Notes: generated by a model from the letters alone, not told the origin. A stretch of DNA of 64,000 bases from Metasolibacillus sp. (GCF_025291715.1 NZ_JAMBIZ010000014.1:21633-85632), one strand, 5' to 3'. Shown: positions 36,639-45,389, counted from the stretch's first letter. Program-made: numbers and translations.

Positions 36639-36673
36639 TGGAGGTAGTACTGTAAATTAGGAGGCGAACAAAT

Positions 36674-37180
36674 ATGTATATTTATTTCACATCAGGCACA
36701 GCGGATTATATGGAGAAAATTCGCGCACAGCATAACGGTGATTCCATTTTTATTATGCACGGTGAGGGCAATACACTTTTACTTGAAGAAAGCGAGAAGA
36801 AAAAATCCGTTTTCGCTGTACCACGCAAATATGAGGTATTAGATGCAGTAGGTGATTTGCAGCAAAAAGGCTATTTTGTTATGAACAATATCCCTGTTTC
36901 AGATGAAGGACGCCCTGTTTTCGAGCATCGCTTTTTAAACCGAGCAGGCGCTATTGACGGGGAACCAGGCTTTATCGCATTTAGGCTGTTACGCCCATTA
37001 GATTCCGATACGTATATTGTGCTAACACAATGGGCAGGACCTGCATCGTTCGAGGCATGGCAATCCTCACAAGCCTTTAAAAAAGCGCATAGTGAGCGTC
37101 CAGCGACTTCTCCTGCGCAAAATATTTTTAGCGGCAAAAGCTATGTAACAAAATATAGCGCGCCAGTAGACGAGGAATAA
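36674..37180 (+). CDS. hmoB: Heme-degrading monooxygenase HmoB
   Basis: HmoB opens heme to release iron. The 168-residue protein matches B. subtilis HmoB (YhgC) in length and in the run HRFLNRAGAIDGEPGF followed by RLLRPLDSDTYIVLTQW, the antibiotic-biosynthesis-monooxygenase (ABM) domain at about residues 70-150; the N-terminal half is an extra domain specific to HmoB. GGAGG precedes the ATG by nine bases. It is divergent from hemE, so synthesis and breakdown of heme are encoded back to back. Confidence 0.9.
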   Translation: MYIYFTSGTADYMEKIRAQHNGDSIFIMHGEGNTLLLEESEKKKSVFAVPRKYEVLDAVGDLQQKGYFVMNNIPVSDEGRPVFEHRFLNRAGAIDGEPGFIAFRLLRPLDSDTYIVLTQWAGPASFEAWQSSQAFKKAHSERPATSPAQNIFSGKSYVTKYSAPVDEE

Positions 37181-37182
37181 TA

Positions 37183-37217
37183 AAACGAGGCACGGGTTTT
37201 TGACCCATGCCTCGTTT
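37183..37217. terminator. Bidirectional terminator between hmoB and ecsB
   Basis: AAACGAGGCA pairs with TGCCTCGTTT (37208-37217), with an inner GGT/ACC pair. T-rich stretches follow on both strands. Confidence 0.88.
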
Positions 37218-37221
37218 ATAT

Positions 37222-37263
37222 TTTATTCTACGTTTCTGAAGATTTATTCTACGTTCCCTCTAT
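37222..37263. repeat. Two-unit 21-bp direct repeat
   Basis: TTTATTCTACGTT occurs at 37222 and again at 37243, a 21-bp period. The unit recalls the TTTATTTGCG array near 4.2 kb in length, A/T-rich start and CG core. Confidence 0.6.
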
Positions 37264-38444
37264 TTCTTCGACAAGCGTAGCGTCAATTCACTTACAGCAA
37301 TCATCACAACAAAAATCACATAAAAATGCGGCTGCATCATCGCGCAAAGCGTTACAATCACCGCTTGCACAACACTTGCAATGCGTAACAGCTTTTCAAC
37401 TGCCTGCTTTCGCTGTGTTGGAGCAATAGGGAATAGCATATCCATGCGAAATTCACCGTTCGATAGCAGGGCAACCTTTAGCTGTAGTGTTGTTGCAAAG
37501 GCAAGTGCAGCAGCTACAATCCACGCCACAATCGAAATATCGACAAAAGCTGTAATCACTGCGGCAATCGCTGTTAAACGCACCCATAAATAAAAATGGT
37601 CATCTGTACGAATAAACGTGCGCCATACTAAATAAAGCTGCGTGTTTTTTTGTGCAAATGGTATCCATTTATACACGCCATCTAGCCATGCACGATGGCG
37701 AATCGTACCACGTAAATGAGGTACATCTGTGAAATAATTCGCAAAACGATAAAAGCGTAGCATGCGATTTTGCTCTAAGCGTACAAAATGTTCGTATGGT
37801 ACAGGCTGGTCTGCCACGCGCTTTTTCAGAGACATATTGTAAGCAATGAATAGCACTAAATAAATGGCAGCCATATAAATGCTCGCTGTTAACGCTGTTT
37901 CAATTGCTAAAATTGACAATGCCCCGCGCGCTAAACGGTCAATGACAATTGCATGTCCACGGTTGGCAAAGCGATAATTAAATTCAATTTTCACATTCAA
38001 ATACTTTAAAGCAATAACAAAAGCAAGACCTAACCAAACCTGCAATGACGATAGCTCTGTCACTGTATTTAACAACGGAATCGCCACAATATAGACAATA
38101 ACAGGAACAATCAGCTGTGACCAAAATGTCCAATTAACTGCCTTTTTAAAATAAGCAGGCATTTGCGTTTCTAAGGGTAATAAATATACTTGGTCGGGCT
38201 CTCGAATGAGCGTTGTTGGGCGACTAAATGCGAGCACAAGCCCAACAGCAGCTGCTACAAGCCACTCAGCAGGAAAGCTTGCTGGTGCTACTTTCAGCCA
38301 TTCGCTATATTGATAGCCTGCCGCACCTATCACGAAGACAAAAACAATGGCAATATGTCCTGTCACAATAAAGCGCATATATTTTTGGACTTCATTAATA
38401 TAATGCACAAAGCGCGATTTCCATATATTATCCATGTTGTTCAT
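37260..38444 (-). CDS. ecsB: ABC transporter permease EcsB
   Basis: EcsB is the membrane partner of EcsA; in B. subtilis the pair affects secretion, competence and regulated intramembrane proteolysis by RasP. The 394 residues show about eight to nine hydrophobic segments and the family run RTFIRTDDHFYLWVRLT. The ATG at 38442-38444, ten bases after AAGGAG, overlaps the end of ecsA by 17 bases, so translation is coupled. No third gene (ecsC) follows. Confidence 0.93.
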   Translation of the reverse strand: MNNMDNIWKSRFVHYINEVQKYMRFIVTGHIAIVFVFVIGAAGYQYSEWLKVAPASFPAEWLVAAAVGLVLAFSRPTTLIREPDQVYLLPLETQMPAYFKKAVNWTFWSQLIVPVIVYIVAIPLLNTVTELSSLQVWLGLAFVIALKYLNVKIEFNYRFANRGHAIVIDRLARGALSILAIETALTASIYMAAIYLVLFIAYNMSLKKRVADQPVPYEHFVRLEQNRMLRFYRFANYFTDVPHLRGTIRHRAWLDGVYKWIPFAQKNTQLYLVWRTFIRTDDHFYLWVRLTAIAAVITAFVDISIVAWIVAAALAFATTLQLKVALLSNGEFRMDMLFPIAPTQRKQAVEKLLRIASVVQAVIVTLCAMMQPHFYVIFVVMIAVSELTLRLSKK

Positions 38445-39180
38445 TGTTGTCTTGCTCCTTCGTCATTGCGATATATAAATCATCCAAGCTCGCATTTGGC
38501 ATATTGAAGGCTGCTCGCAAATCGTCCATCGTACCTTGTGCACGAACATGTCCTTCGTGCAATAAAATAATGCGGTCACAATATTTTTCAGCCGTTGATA
38601 AAATATGTGTCGACATTAAAATCGAAGCGCCCTCTCGTTTTTTCATATCCATTTGCTCTAGTAACGATTGAATGCCGAGCGGATCTAAGCCAACAAAAGG
38701 CTCGTCAATAATATAAAGGCTTGGGTTAATTAAAAAAGCACTCATAATCATGACCTTTTGTCGCATCCCTTTGGAAAAGTGTGATGGGAACCAGTTTAGG
38801 CGCTTCTCCATTCTAAATTCCTTTAATAAAAAGGAGGAGCGTTCCTTTAAAGCCTTCTCATCTAAGCCATAAGCCATCGCTGTTAGCTCTAAATGCTCCT
38901 TCAATGTCAGTTCATCATATAAAATTGGCGTTTCTGGAATATAGGAAAAAGACGTGCGATAGGCATCCATATTTTCCTTTAATGTTACACCGTTTAAGCG
39001 AATTTCGCCCTCCTGTGGTAACAGCGTACCGATAATATGCTTAATCGTTGTACTTTTCCCTGCACCATTTAGCCCGATTAAGCCAACTAGCTCCCCTTTT
39101 TCAATTGTGAACGATAAATTTTTAATTACAGGCTTACGTGTATAGCCACCTGTCACATTTGTCACTTGTAAAATTGTCAT
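38428..39180 (-). CDS. ecsA: ABC transporter ATP-binding protein EcsA
   Basis: A 250-residue ATPase with Walker A GLNGAGKST (36-44), a degenerate signature FSKGMRQKV and Walker B YIIDEPFVGLDP. It drives EcsB. SD AGGAG precedes the ATG by nine bases. Divergent from hit, with 104 bp between them, the same arrangement as in B. subtilis. Confidence 0.95.
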   Translation of the reverse strand: MTILQVTNVTGGYTRKPVIKNLSFTIEKGELVGLIGLNGAGKSTTIKHIIGTLLPQEGEIRLNGVTLKENMDAYRTSFSYIPETPILYDELTLKEHLELTAMAYGLDEKALKERSSFLLKEFRMEKRLNWFPSHFSKGMRQKVMIMSAFLINPSLYIIDEPFVGLDPLGIQSLLEQMDMKKREGASILMSTHILSTAEKYCDRIILLHEGHVRAQGTMDDLRAAFNMPNASLDDLYIAMTKEQDNNEQHG

Positions 39181-39284
39181 AAAACACCACTCCTATCTCT
39201 TTGTTTAGTTTAACAAAAATAAGCAGAACAAGCAGTCAATATATGCTAAAATATATGTACATTTTTATGAAGGAGTGTTGAACA

Positions 39285-39698
39285 ATGAGTGAGTGCTTAT
39301 TTTGTAAAATTATCGACGGCTCTATCCCAAGTACGAAAGTATATGAAGACGAGCATGTTTATGCCTTTATGGATATTATGCCATTAACCAAGGGACATAC
39401 TTTACTAATTCCGAAAACGCATTGCCGTGATTTAATGGAAATGCCTGAGGAAGTAGCAAGCCATTTATATGCGGCGGCACCAAAAGTAGCAAAGGCAATT
39501 CAAGCAGCGTTCAATCCAGCTGGCTTAAATACAGTAAACAACAATGGAGCCGCTGCTGGACAAACGGTATTCCATTACCATTTACATTTCATCCCTCGCT
39601 ACGATGAAACGGATGGTCTGCGCTTAGTTTGGACAACAACACAGCCTTCACGTGAAGAGTTAACAGAGGCGGCAGAAGCGATTAAATCATTCCTCTGA
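39285..39698 (+). CDS. hit: HIT-family protein Hit
   Basis: A 137-residue histidine-triad nucleotide-binding protein. The catalytic triad motif reads HYHLHFIPR (His-x-His-x-His), and an N-terminal CLFCKIIDGSIPS supplies zinc-binding cysteines. HIT proteins hydrolyse nucleoside phosphoramidates such as adenylated lysine. SD AAGGAG lies 11 bases before the ATG. Divergent from ecsAB. Confidence 0.95.
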   Translation: MSECLFCKIIDGSIPSTKVYEDEHVYAFMDIMPLTKGHTLLIPKTHCRDLMEMPEEVASHLYAAAPKVAKAIQAAFNPAGLNTVNNNGAAAGQTVFHYHLHFIPRYDETDGLRLVWTTTQPSREELTEAAEAIKSFL

Positions 39699-39756
39699 AA
39701 ATTTGAGTTGCTTTTTCATGCATTTATCCGTACAATCAAATATAAGTTTTCGCTAA

Positions 39757-39836
39757 TAGCGATGAGCGCATATTAGGAGAACGACAAAATTAGCTGAGCT
39801 TAGAGGAGACGAGACAAATGAATACGAAAAATTTAG
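39757..39836 (+). promoter_or_regulatory. Candidate TRAP-binding (G/U)AG repeat tract over the trpP start
   Basis: Five triplets TAG, GAG, TAG, GAG, GAG lie at 39791, 39796, 39801, 39806 and 39811 with exact two-base spacers, covering the SD (GAGGAG, 39803-39808) and ending five bases before the trpP ATG. Further triplets occur at 39757, 39764, 39774 and, inside the gene, 39834. In B. subtilis, tryptophan-loaded TRAP binds such repeats in trpP mRNA and blocks ribosome access. The site is seen; the presence of TRAP (mtrB) in this genome is inferred. Confidence 0.75.
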
Positions 39837-40345
39837 TTTTAATGGCACTTTTAGTTGGGGTCGGTGCTACACTTTATGTGATTATTCCAGGCATTAATGG
39901 AGGTATGAAGCCAGACTTTATGCTAACAATGATGTTTATTGGCATTTTATTATTCCCAACCTTTAAGGAAACATTTTTATTAGCACTTTCAACAGGCGTG
40001 CTTTCTGGATTATTTTCAACATTTCCAGGTGGCTTCGTACCAAATATTATTGATAAAGCAGTTACAGGCTTTTTATTTTTAATTATTGTGCTTGCTTTAC
40101 GTCAATTAGTACAAAAACTAGCTGTTACAATTAGCTTAGTGGCAATTGGCACAATTGTTTCTGGATCAACTTTTTTAGCAATGGCATTGCTATTAACAGA
40201 TGTACCAATTAAATTTTCCGTTTTATTTTTAACAGTCGTATTGCCAGCAGTTGTTTTAAACACAATTGCCTTCGTTATTATTTTCCCGATTGTTAGCAAA
40301 CTATTAAAACGTTCCAGCTTTAAAACAGCAGTATCACACGCATAA
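39818..40345 (+). CDS. trpP: Tryptophan transporter TrpP
   Basis: A 175-residue hydrophobic protein with about five or six membrane helices, matching TrpP (YhaG) in length and sequence style (IPGINGGMKPDFMLTMMF near residues 23-41). It imports tryptophan, probably as an S-component-like secondary transporter. Its leader has a (G/U)AG repeat tract overlapping the SD, pointing to translational repression by TRAP. It lies downstream of hit, as a separate unit. Confidence 0.9.
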   Translation: MNTKNLVLMALLVGVGATLYVIIPGINGGMKPDFMLTMMFIGILLFPTFKETFLLALSTGVLSGLFSTFPGGFVPNIIDKAVTGFLFLIIVLALRQLVQKLAVTISLVAIGTIVSGSTFLAMALLLTDVPIKFSVLFLTVVLPAVVLNTIAFVIIFPIVSKLLKRSSFKTAVSHA

Positions 40346-40350
40346 CTTCA

Positions 40351-40379
40351 AGGGGCTGTCTCACAATGAGACAGCTCCT
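40351..40379 (+). terminator. Terminator of trpP
   Basis: AGGGGCTGTCTCA pairs with TGAGACAGCTCCT (40367-40379) around a CAA loop, followed by TTTTTG. Confidence 0.9.
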
Positions 40380-40458
40380 TTTTGATTAGAATGTTTGTAT
40401 AATCTCTAGATGTAGTGGTTTAATATATATATGAATTGATTAAAGGAGAGATGCTTTT

Positions 40459-40839
40459 ATGAAAGCGAAGCCATTTTTAATTGGATTAACTACAGGTATT
40501 ATTGGTGCTGCAGTTGCCACTATTTTATCTACACCACAATCGGGCAAGGAATTAAGAACAAATATCGCAAAATTCTCTACAGATGCTAAAGGGCAAATCG
40601 GCAATGTCAATACCCAAGCGAAAAACGTTAAACAATCTTTCGTAAATTTGTCAAATGAAGCAAAAAACAATATTCCACAAATAATAAAAGAATTATCGCA
40701 ATCAATTACAAGCTTTAAGCAGCAAATCGAGCCAGAAACTGCTTTATTAAAACAAGAAATCGAGGGATTACAGAAATCTATTAGCGAAATCGAGCAAAAC
40801 TTATCCCAATTTACAGAAAAGGACGAGCAAAATAAATAG
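40459..40839 (+). CDS. yhaH: YtxH-domain protein (YhaH-like)
   Basis: A 126-residue protein with one N-terminal glycine-rich hydrophobic helix (LIGLTTGIIGAAVATILSTPQSGKELR, about 6-30), the YtxH signature, followed by an amphipathic, Gln/Lys-rich coiled-coil tail. B. subtilis YhaH is a general-stress protein located beside trpP and hpr, as here. SD AAAGGAG lies nine bases before the ATG. Confidence 0.85.
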   Translation: MKAKPFLIGLTTGIIGAAVATILSTPQSGKELRTNIAKFSTDAKGQIGNVNTQAKNVKQSFVNLSNEAKNNIPQIIKELSQSITSFKQQIEPETALLKQEIEGLQKSISEIEQNLSQFTEKDEQNK

Positions 40840-40932
40840 GTATTTTGATTCACCACACACTATGAAATCATGCCATTTTTAATGCTTTTTCGTTATTTTT
40901 ATGTATAAACAAAATTATTTTATTTTTCAAAC

Positions 40933-40961
40933 TTTAAACTTTTTTCTTTTACTGCTATAAT
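40933..40961 (+). promoter_or_regulatory. Promoter of scoC
   Basis: TTTAAA (40933-40938), 17 bases and a perfect TATAAT (40956-40961), about 37 bases before the start codon. Confidence 0.55.
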
Positions 40962-40997
40962 ATTTTAAAATCGCTATGAAAGAAGAAGGTGAAGGTT

Positions 40998-41546
40998 TTG
41001 TCTGAACAAGTATATACGACTAAAGAAGCAATGCTTTATAGCCAAAGAACGGCACAACTGTCCAAAGCGTTATGGAAGGCAGTTGAAAAAGACTGGCAGC
41101 TATGGATTAAGCCCTACGACTTAAATATTAATGAACATCATATTTTATGGATTTCATTTCATTTGCAAGGTGCATCGATTTCAGATGTTGCGAAATTTGG
41201 CGTAATGCATGTTTCTACAGCCTTTAATTTTTCGAAAAAATTAGAAGAGCGTGGCTTATTGAAATTTTCGAAACGTGATGATGATAAGCGTAATACATAT
41301 GTGGAATTAACAGAAGCTGGCTCGCAGCTCATCACGAAGATGAATGAGCATTATCATGATACACCACACTGCATTTTAGATGGTTCTCTACCTTTGCGAG
41401 AGCTTTATGGCAGATTCCCAGAATTTTTAGATGTCATGGCGGTTATTCGCAATATTTATGGTGATGACTTTATTCAAATTTTTGAACGCTCATTTAAAAA
41501 TTTTAAAGATAATTTTGATCAAGTGCACTCATCTTCCCAGCAATAA
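40998..41546 (+). CDS. scoC: MarR-family transition-state regulator ScoC (Hpr)
   Basis: ScoC represses protease, peptide-transport and sporulation genes during growth. I take the TTG at 40998 as start ([12 protein letters not shown]) because the SD AGAAGGTG ends six bases before it; the GTG three codons upstream is too close. The 182-residue protein matches ScoC through the winged helix ([43 protein letters not shown]). It is shorter than B. subtilis ScoC (about 203 residues), lacking the acidic C-terminal tail. Confidence 0.92.
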   Translation: MSEQVYTTKEAMLYSQRTAQLSKALWKAVEKDWQLWIKPYDLNINEHHILWISFHLQGASISDVAKFGVMHVSTAFNFSKKLEERGLLKFSKRDDDKRNTYVELTEAGSQLITKMNEHYHDTPHCILDGSLPLRELYGRFPEFLDVMAVIRNIYGDDFIQIFERSFKNFKDNFDQVHSSSQQ

Positions 41547-41563
41547 TATGAACAGATGCTAAA

Positions 41564-41602
41564 GGGCGTGTCCAAAAAGATAATACTTTTTTGGACACGC
41601 CC
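41564..41602 (+). terminator. Terminator of scoC
   Basis: A 15-bp perfect stem GGGCGTGTCCAAAAA / complement (41588-41602) follows the stop by about 17 bases; the T-run (CATTTTC) is short. Confidence 0.75.
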
Positions 41603-41690
41603 ATTTTCAGTAAATTGAAAACAATAGCTATTTTATCGCTTTTTCTTTACAATAGTGATACGAAATTATTGACTAGAAAGAAGGTGCTTT

Positions 41691-42233
41691 ATGCACTGCT
41701 GGAAAACAATTAACGTTGCATCTGAATATGGCATTTTACGGCTTACCTTATTAGCCGTGCTAACATTTGTTGCTGTTTTTTGCTCATCCTATGTATTAAC
41801 AAGCTTACAATTGCGCGCACCACATACAGATCGATACATGCTGTTATTTTTTATTGCTTTTTTGCTGCTATATCCGCTTCATAAAGCGTTTCATTATATA
41901 CCATTATTCGATTATCGAGGGAAAATGAAATTTCGCTGGAAAAAAATTTTCCGCTTTGTTCCTATTTTGCGTATGCGCTTGCTAGAGCCAATTTCTAAAA
42001 AGCGTTATATATTTGCATTGCTGGCACCTTTTTTATTGTTAAATAGCCTGTTTTTAGCAATTGCAATATTTTTCCCTTTATACTCACACTATGCTTGCCT
42101 ACTACTAGGTTTTCATAGTAGCATATGTTTAATTGATTTAATCAATGCTAAGCATTTATTGCGTGCACCTGCCAATGCATTAATTGAAGAAACGCCTAGA
42201 GGCTACGAAATATTAATACCATCTGTACTGTAG
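41691..42233 (+). CDS. DUF3267-like membrane protein with altered HExxH motif
   Basis: A 180-residue protein with four hydrophobic segments (about 15-37, 48-65, 105-127, 130-150). Layout and the motif after helix 2 recall DUF3267 putative zincins, but the expected HExxH reads HKAFH, with Lys where the catalytic Glu should be. It is thus probably not an active protease. Family assignment is tentative. It sits between scoC and a small membrane protein gene. Confidence 0.6.
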   Translation: MHCWKTINVASEYGILRLTLLAVLTFVAVFCSSYVLTSLQLRAPHTDRYMLLFFIAFLLLYPLHKAFHYIPLFDYRGKMKFRWKKIFRFVPILRMRLLEPISKKRYIFALLAPFLLLNSLFLAIAIFFPLYSHYACLLLGFHSSICLIDLINAKHLLRAPANALIEETPRGYEILIPSVL

Positions 42234-42302
42234 CTATAACTTGTCTTACTAGTTACATATTTGGTATGCTTGACGATGAATCGAAAGAGAGGAGGAATAG
42301 GC

Positions 42303-42488
42303 TTGCTATTAGTAGTAATTATATTATTCTCTGTATTTTATTTATTTCAAATAAACCGCATGACCTATGCTCTTTGTATACGCAAAGAAATTCCAGAAGA
42401 AAAGCAACCGAAAATCTTTCGTACGATTAATGTCCTTATAACGATTTTATTAGTTTCTTTTTATATGGAAGTATTATTCACTGTTTAA
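42303..42488 (+). CDS. Small two-helix membrane protein
   Basis: A 61-residue protein starting at TTG seven bases after GAGGAGG; a longer ATG reading from 42261 would bury this SD inside the gene. Two hydrophobic helices (about 2-16 and 42-60) flank a charged loop (CIRKEIPEEKQPKIFR). I do not recognise the family. Confidence 0.6.
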   Translation: MLLVVIILFSVFYLFQINRMTYALCIRKEIPEEKQPKIFRTINVLITILLVSFYMEVLFTV

Positions 42489-42494
42489 AACAAA

Positions 42495-42531
42495 AGGACA
42501 GTAGGAAAAGATTACCTTCTCCGACTGTCCT
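42495..42531. terminator. Bidirectional terminator before the sscA-like gene
   Basis: AGGACAGT pairs with ACTGTCCT (42524-42531); CTTTTAAT follows on the plus strand and TTTTGTTTT on the minus strand. Confidence 0.75.
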
Positions 42532-42539
42532 CCTTTTAA

Positions 42540-42644
42540 TTAATAAAGATATGCAGCACCGACAATGATCAATAAAATAAATAATACAACAAGTAGCGCG
42601 AAACCTGAGCCGTAACCGCCGCCATTATAGCCTCCACCGCCCAT
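42540..42644 (-). CDS. sscA: YjcZ/SscA-family small spore protein
   Basis: A 34-residue protein: a Gly/Tyr-rich head ([15 protein letters not shown]) followed by one hydrophobic helix ([19 protein letters not shown]). This is the YjcZ-type tiny sporulation family; B. subtilis SscA (YhzE), needed for spore coat assembly, maps near prsA as here. AGGAGGG is six bases before the ATG. It supports a spore-forming host. Confidence 0.85.
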   Translation of the reverse strand: MGGGGYNGGGYGSGFALLVVLFILLIIVGAAYLY

Positions 42645-42795
42645 TGTGCTCCCTCCTTTCGCCTTTCTATCATCTATCGTATGCACATACCACTTTAAAT
42701 CTTAGGCACTTTCAACATGCAACCATTTTGTTTTTTTGACGTTTATGTTATAGTAACTATTGCATTCAAAAGAAAGTTAGGAGCGTATATTTCAC

Positions 42796-43638
42796 ATGAA
42801 AAAAACATTTTTAGCAGTAACATTAGCTGCATCTTTAGGTTTAGCAGCATGCGGCAACGCAGGGAAAGAAGTAGTTGTTACGTCAAGTGTAGGGGACTTA
42901 ACACAGGACGAATTTTACAAAGAAATGAAATCTTTAGCTGGTGAACAATTATTACAGCAAATCATGGTTGAAAAAATCTTAAATGACAAATACAAAGTGA
43001 CAAACGAAGAAATCGATAAAGAATTGGCTTCAGTAAAGGAATCTGCTGGCGAGCAATTTGAAACATTACTTTCGCAAAACGGTTTATCTGAAGAAGGCTT
43101 AAAGGAAAACATTCGCATCAACTTATTAAGCCAAAAAGCATTAGAGGAAATGGAAGTAGCAGATGAGGATATCCAAAAATATTATGACCAAGCTAGCCAG
43201 GAGCTACATGCGCGTCATATTTTAGTTGCGGATGAAGAAACAGCGAAAGAAGCAATTAAACGTATTAACGATGGCGAGGATTTCGCTGATGTAGCAAAAG
43301 AGCTTTCATCTGATGGCTCTGCTGAAAAAGGCGGCGATTTAGGCTGGTTCACAGTAGGTATGATGGTAAAAGAATTTAATGATGCTGCATACGCACTTGA
43401 ATTAAATACATTAAGCGAGCCTGTTAAATCACAATTCGGTTACCACGTAATTGAAGTAACTGAAAAGCGCCCTGTAGAGGACTATGGTACATTAGAAGAG
43501 AAAAAAGATGAAATTCGCGAACAGCTTCTTGCACAATTCAGCATGGATGATGTTATTACAAAGCTTTTAAAAGATGCAAAAGTTGAAGTAAAAGATGCTG
43601 ATTTAAAAGGCGCTTTCGATAAATATTCAGTAAAATAA
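42796..43638 (+). CDS. prsA: Foldase lipoprotein PrsA
   Basis: PrsA is a peptidyl-prolyl isomerase that folds secreted proteins outside the membrane. The 280-residue precursor has lipobox LAAC (Cys19), an N-terminal chaperone region, a parvulin domain (about 134-226; ELHARHILVADEETAKE to SQFGYHVIEVTEKRP) and a C-terminal helical region. TTAGGAG lies 12 bases before the ATG, a slightly long spacing. It is a single-gene unit with a strong terminator. Confidence 0.95.
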   Translation: MKKTFLAVTLAASLGLAACGNAGKEVVVTSSVGDLTQDEFYKEMKSLAGEQLLQQIMVEKILNDKYKVTNEEIDKELASVKESAGEQFETLLSQNGLSEEGLKENIRINLLSQKALEEMEVADEDIQKYYDQASQELHARHILVADEETAKEAIKRINDGEDFADVAKELSSDGSAEKGGDLGWFTVGMMVKEFNDAAYALELNTLSEPVKSQFGYHVIEVTEKRPVEDYGTLEEKKDEIREQLLAQFSMDDVITKLLKDAKVEVKDADLKGAFDKYSVK

Positions 43639-43642
43639 AAAA

Positions 43643-43680
43643 TAAAAAAGGAAATGCGACAAAATGCATTTCCTTTTTTA
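43643..43680. terminator. Bidirectional terminator between prsA and phnA-like gene
   Basis: A perfect 15-bp stem (43643-43657 with 43666-43680) flanked by A and T runs, usable from both convergent genes. Confidence 0.93.
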
Positions 43681-43682
43681 TT

Positions 43683-44021
43683 TTAGTTTTTCTTAACAAA
43701 TTCAGATTTTAATTTCATTGCACCGAAGCCATCAATTTTACAATCGATATTATGGTCGCCTTCTACTAAACGGATGTTTTTCACACGTGTGCCAATCTTT
43801 AACGTAGAGGAGCTTCCTTTTACTTTTAAGTCTTTAATAACTGTTACAGTATCACCATCTGCTAATAAATTGCCGTTTGCGTCACGTACAACTAGCCCTT
43901 CCTCTACAGATGCTTCCTCTGTCGTAGACCATTCATATGCACATTCTGGACAAACATACATCGCCCCATCTTCATATGTATACGCCGAGTTACATTGTGG
44001 GCAATTTGGTAAATTTTCCAT
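43683..44021 (-). CDS. yjdM: PhnA/YjdM-family zinc-ribbon protein
   Basis: The 112-residue product starts at the ATG at 44019-44021 ([12 protein letters not shown]), seven bases after GGAGG. An N-terminal zinc ribbon (CPQC and CPEC, residues 7-30) precedes the conserved [27 protein letters not shown] domain. The family is often called PhnA although it is not a phosphonate enzyme; its function is unknown. Confidence 0.9.
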   Translation of the reverse strand: MENLPNCPQCNSAYTYEDGAMYVCPECAYEWSTTEEASVEEGLVVRDANGNLLADGDTVTVIKDLKVKGSSSTLKIGTRVKNIRLVEGDHNIDCKIDGFGAMKLKSEFVKKN

Positions 44022-44244
44022 TAAAACTCCTCCTTTACTAATCCCCTCTATACTGGCATATTCCCACATTAAATTCAAGCTTAAGACAAATATTCAGTCT
44101 TATTCGTGTCAAAATATTCGTGTTTTACATAAAAAAATTACTCTTTTCTACTTTTTATAGAAGGAATTTTAAGAATTTTTCCATAATAATAAAAGAACAG
44201 TGTATTATATAGTTATATTCACACTAGAAAAGGAGTGTTTCCAT

Positions 44245-45336
44245 TTGAATTCAACAAATCAACGTGCATTTAATTTCAATGCTGGGCCTTCTGCTTTACC
44301 TTTAGAGGTGCTTCAAGCAGCACAAGAACAATTAGTTAATTTCAACGGCACAGGCATGTCGATTATGGAGCTTAGCCATCGCAGTAAAGACTTTGAGCAA
44401 GTACATAATGAGGCAATCGAACGCTTACGTACAATTTACGCTGTACCTGACAATTATGACATCATCTTTTTACAAGGTGGTGCAAGCTTGCAATTTTCAA
44501 TGATACCGATGAATTTTCTACAGCAAGATGGCCAAGCTGACTATATTTTAACAGGCGTATGGTCTGAAAAGGCTTTAGAGGAAGCAAAATTATTTGGCAC
44601 ACCTGTTATTGCGGCCTCAACAAAGGATAATCATTATAAACACATCCCTGCCTTGGATGAATTAAATTTAAATGCTGCATCAGCATACGTGCACATTACA
44701 ACAAATAACACAATTTACGGCACACAGTGGAAGGAATTCCCGACAACAGTGGCACCACTCATTGCTGATATGTCGAGCGATATTTTATCAACACCTATCG
44801 ACATTAGTAAATTTGGACTTATTTATGCCGGTGCCCAAAAAAACTTAGGACCTTCTGGCGTAACGGTTGTCATTATCCGCAAAGATTTGCTAGAAAAAGC
44901 GAATACGAACATCCCGACAATGCTGAAATACACAACATTTACAAAAAATAATTCTCTATACAATACACCGCCAACATTCGGCATTTATATGTTAGGTGAA
45001 GTATTAAAATGGGTAGAACAGCAAGGTGGCTTAGAAAAGGTTGCAGCTCATAATCAAGCAAAAGCAACGCTTATTTATGATGCAATAGATGAATCAAATG
45101 GCTTCTATATAGGACATGCACAAAAAGATAGCCGTTCCCTTATGAATATCACATTCTGCCTAGCTGATGAAGAGCTGGAAAAGCAATTTTTAGCTGAAGC
45201 AAAGGCAGCAGGCTTCGTTGGCTTAAACGGACACCGCTCAGTTGGTGGCTGTCGCGCCTCAACATACAACGCCGTACCGTATGAAACATGCAAAGCATTA
45301 GCAGACTTTATGGTTGCGTTTCAGGCGAAGCAATAA
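44245..45336 (+). CDS. serC: Phosphoserine aminotransferase SerC
   Basis: SerC converts 3-phosphohydroxypyruvate to phosphoserine with glutamate, the second step of serine synthesis. TTG at 44245 (MNSTNQRAFNFNAGPSALP) lies eight bases after AAGGAG, giving 363 residues; the ATG reading 15 codons earlier has no SD. The PLP lysine is Lys199 in YAGAQKNLGPSG; the phosphate-binding GHRSVGGCRAS is near the C-terminus. The partner enzyme SerA is encoded 6 kb away. Confidence 0.95.
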   Translation: MNSTNQRAFNFNAGPSALPLEVLQAAQEQLVNFNGTGMSIMELSHRSKDFEQVHNEAIERLRTIYAVPDNYDIIFLQGGASLQFSMIPMNFLQQDGQADYILTGVWSEKALEEAKLFGTPVIAASTKDNHYKHIPALDELNLNAASAYVHITTNNTIYGTQWKEFPTTVAPLIADMSSDILSTPIDISKFGLIYAGAQKNLGPSGVTVVIIRKDLLEKANTNIPTMLKYTTFTKNNSLYNTPPTFGIYMLGEVLKWVEQQGGLEKVAAHNQAKATLIYDAIDESNGFYIGHAQKDSRSLMNITFCLADEELEKQFLAEAKAAGFVGLNGHRSVGGCRASTYNAVPYETCKALADFMVAFQAKQ

Positions 45337-45339
45337 ATT

Positions 45340-45365
45340 AAAAACAGAGGCATACTCTTGTTTTT
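45340..45365 (+). terminator. Terminator of serC
   Basis: AAAAACA...GAG pairs with CTC...TGTTTTT with one bulge; the T-run forms the 3' arm, four bases after the stop. Confidence 0.7.
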
Positions 45366-45389
45366 AGTTTGGTTGGGAGAATTTTGCTG

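Noticed and set aside
36871..37137. Minus-strand frame opposite hmoB
   Set aside because: No SD; hmoB coding is clear on the other strand.
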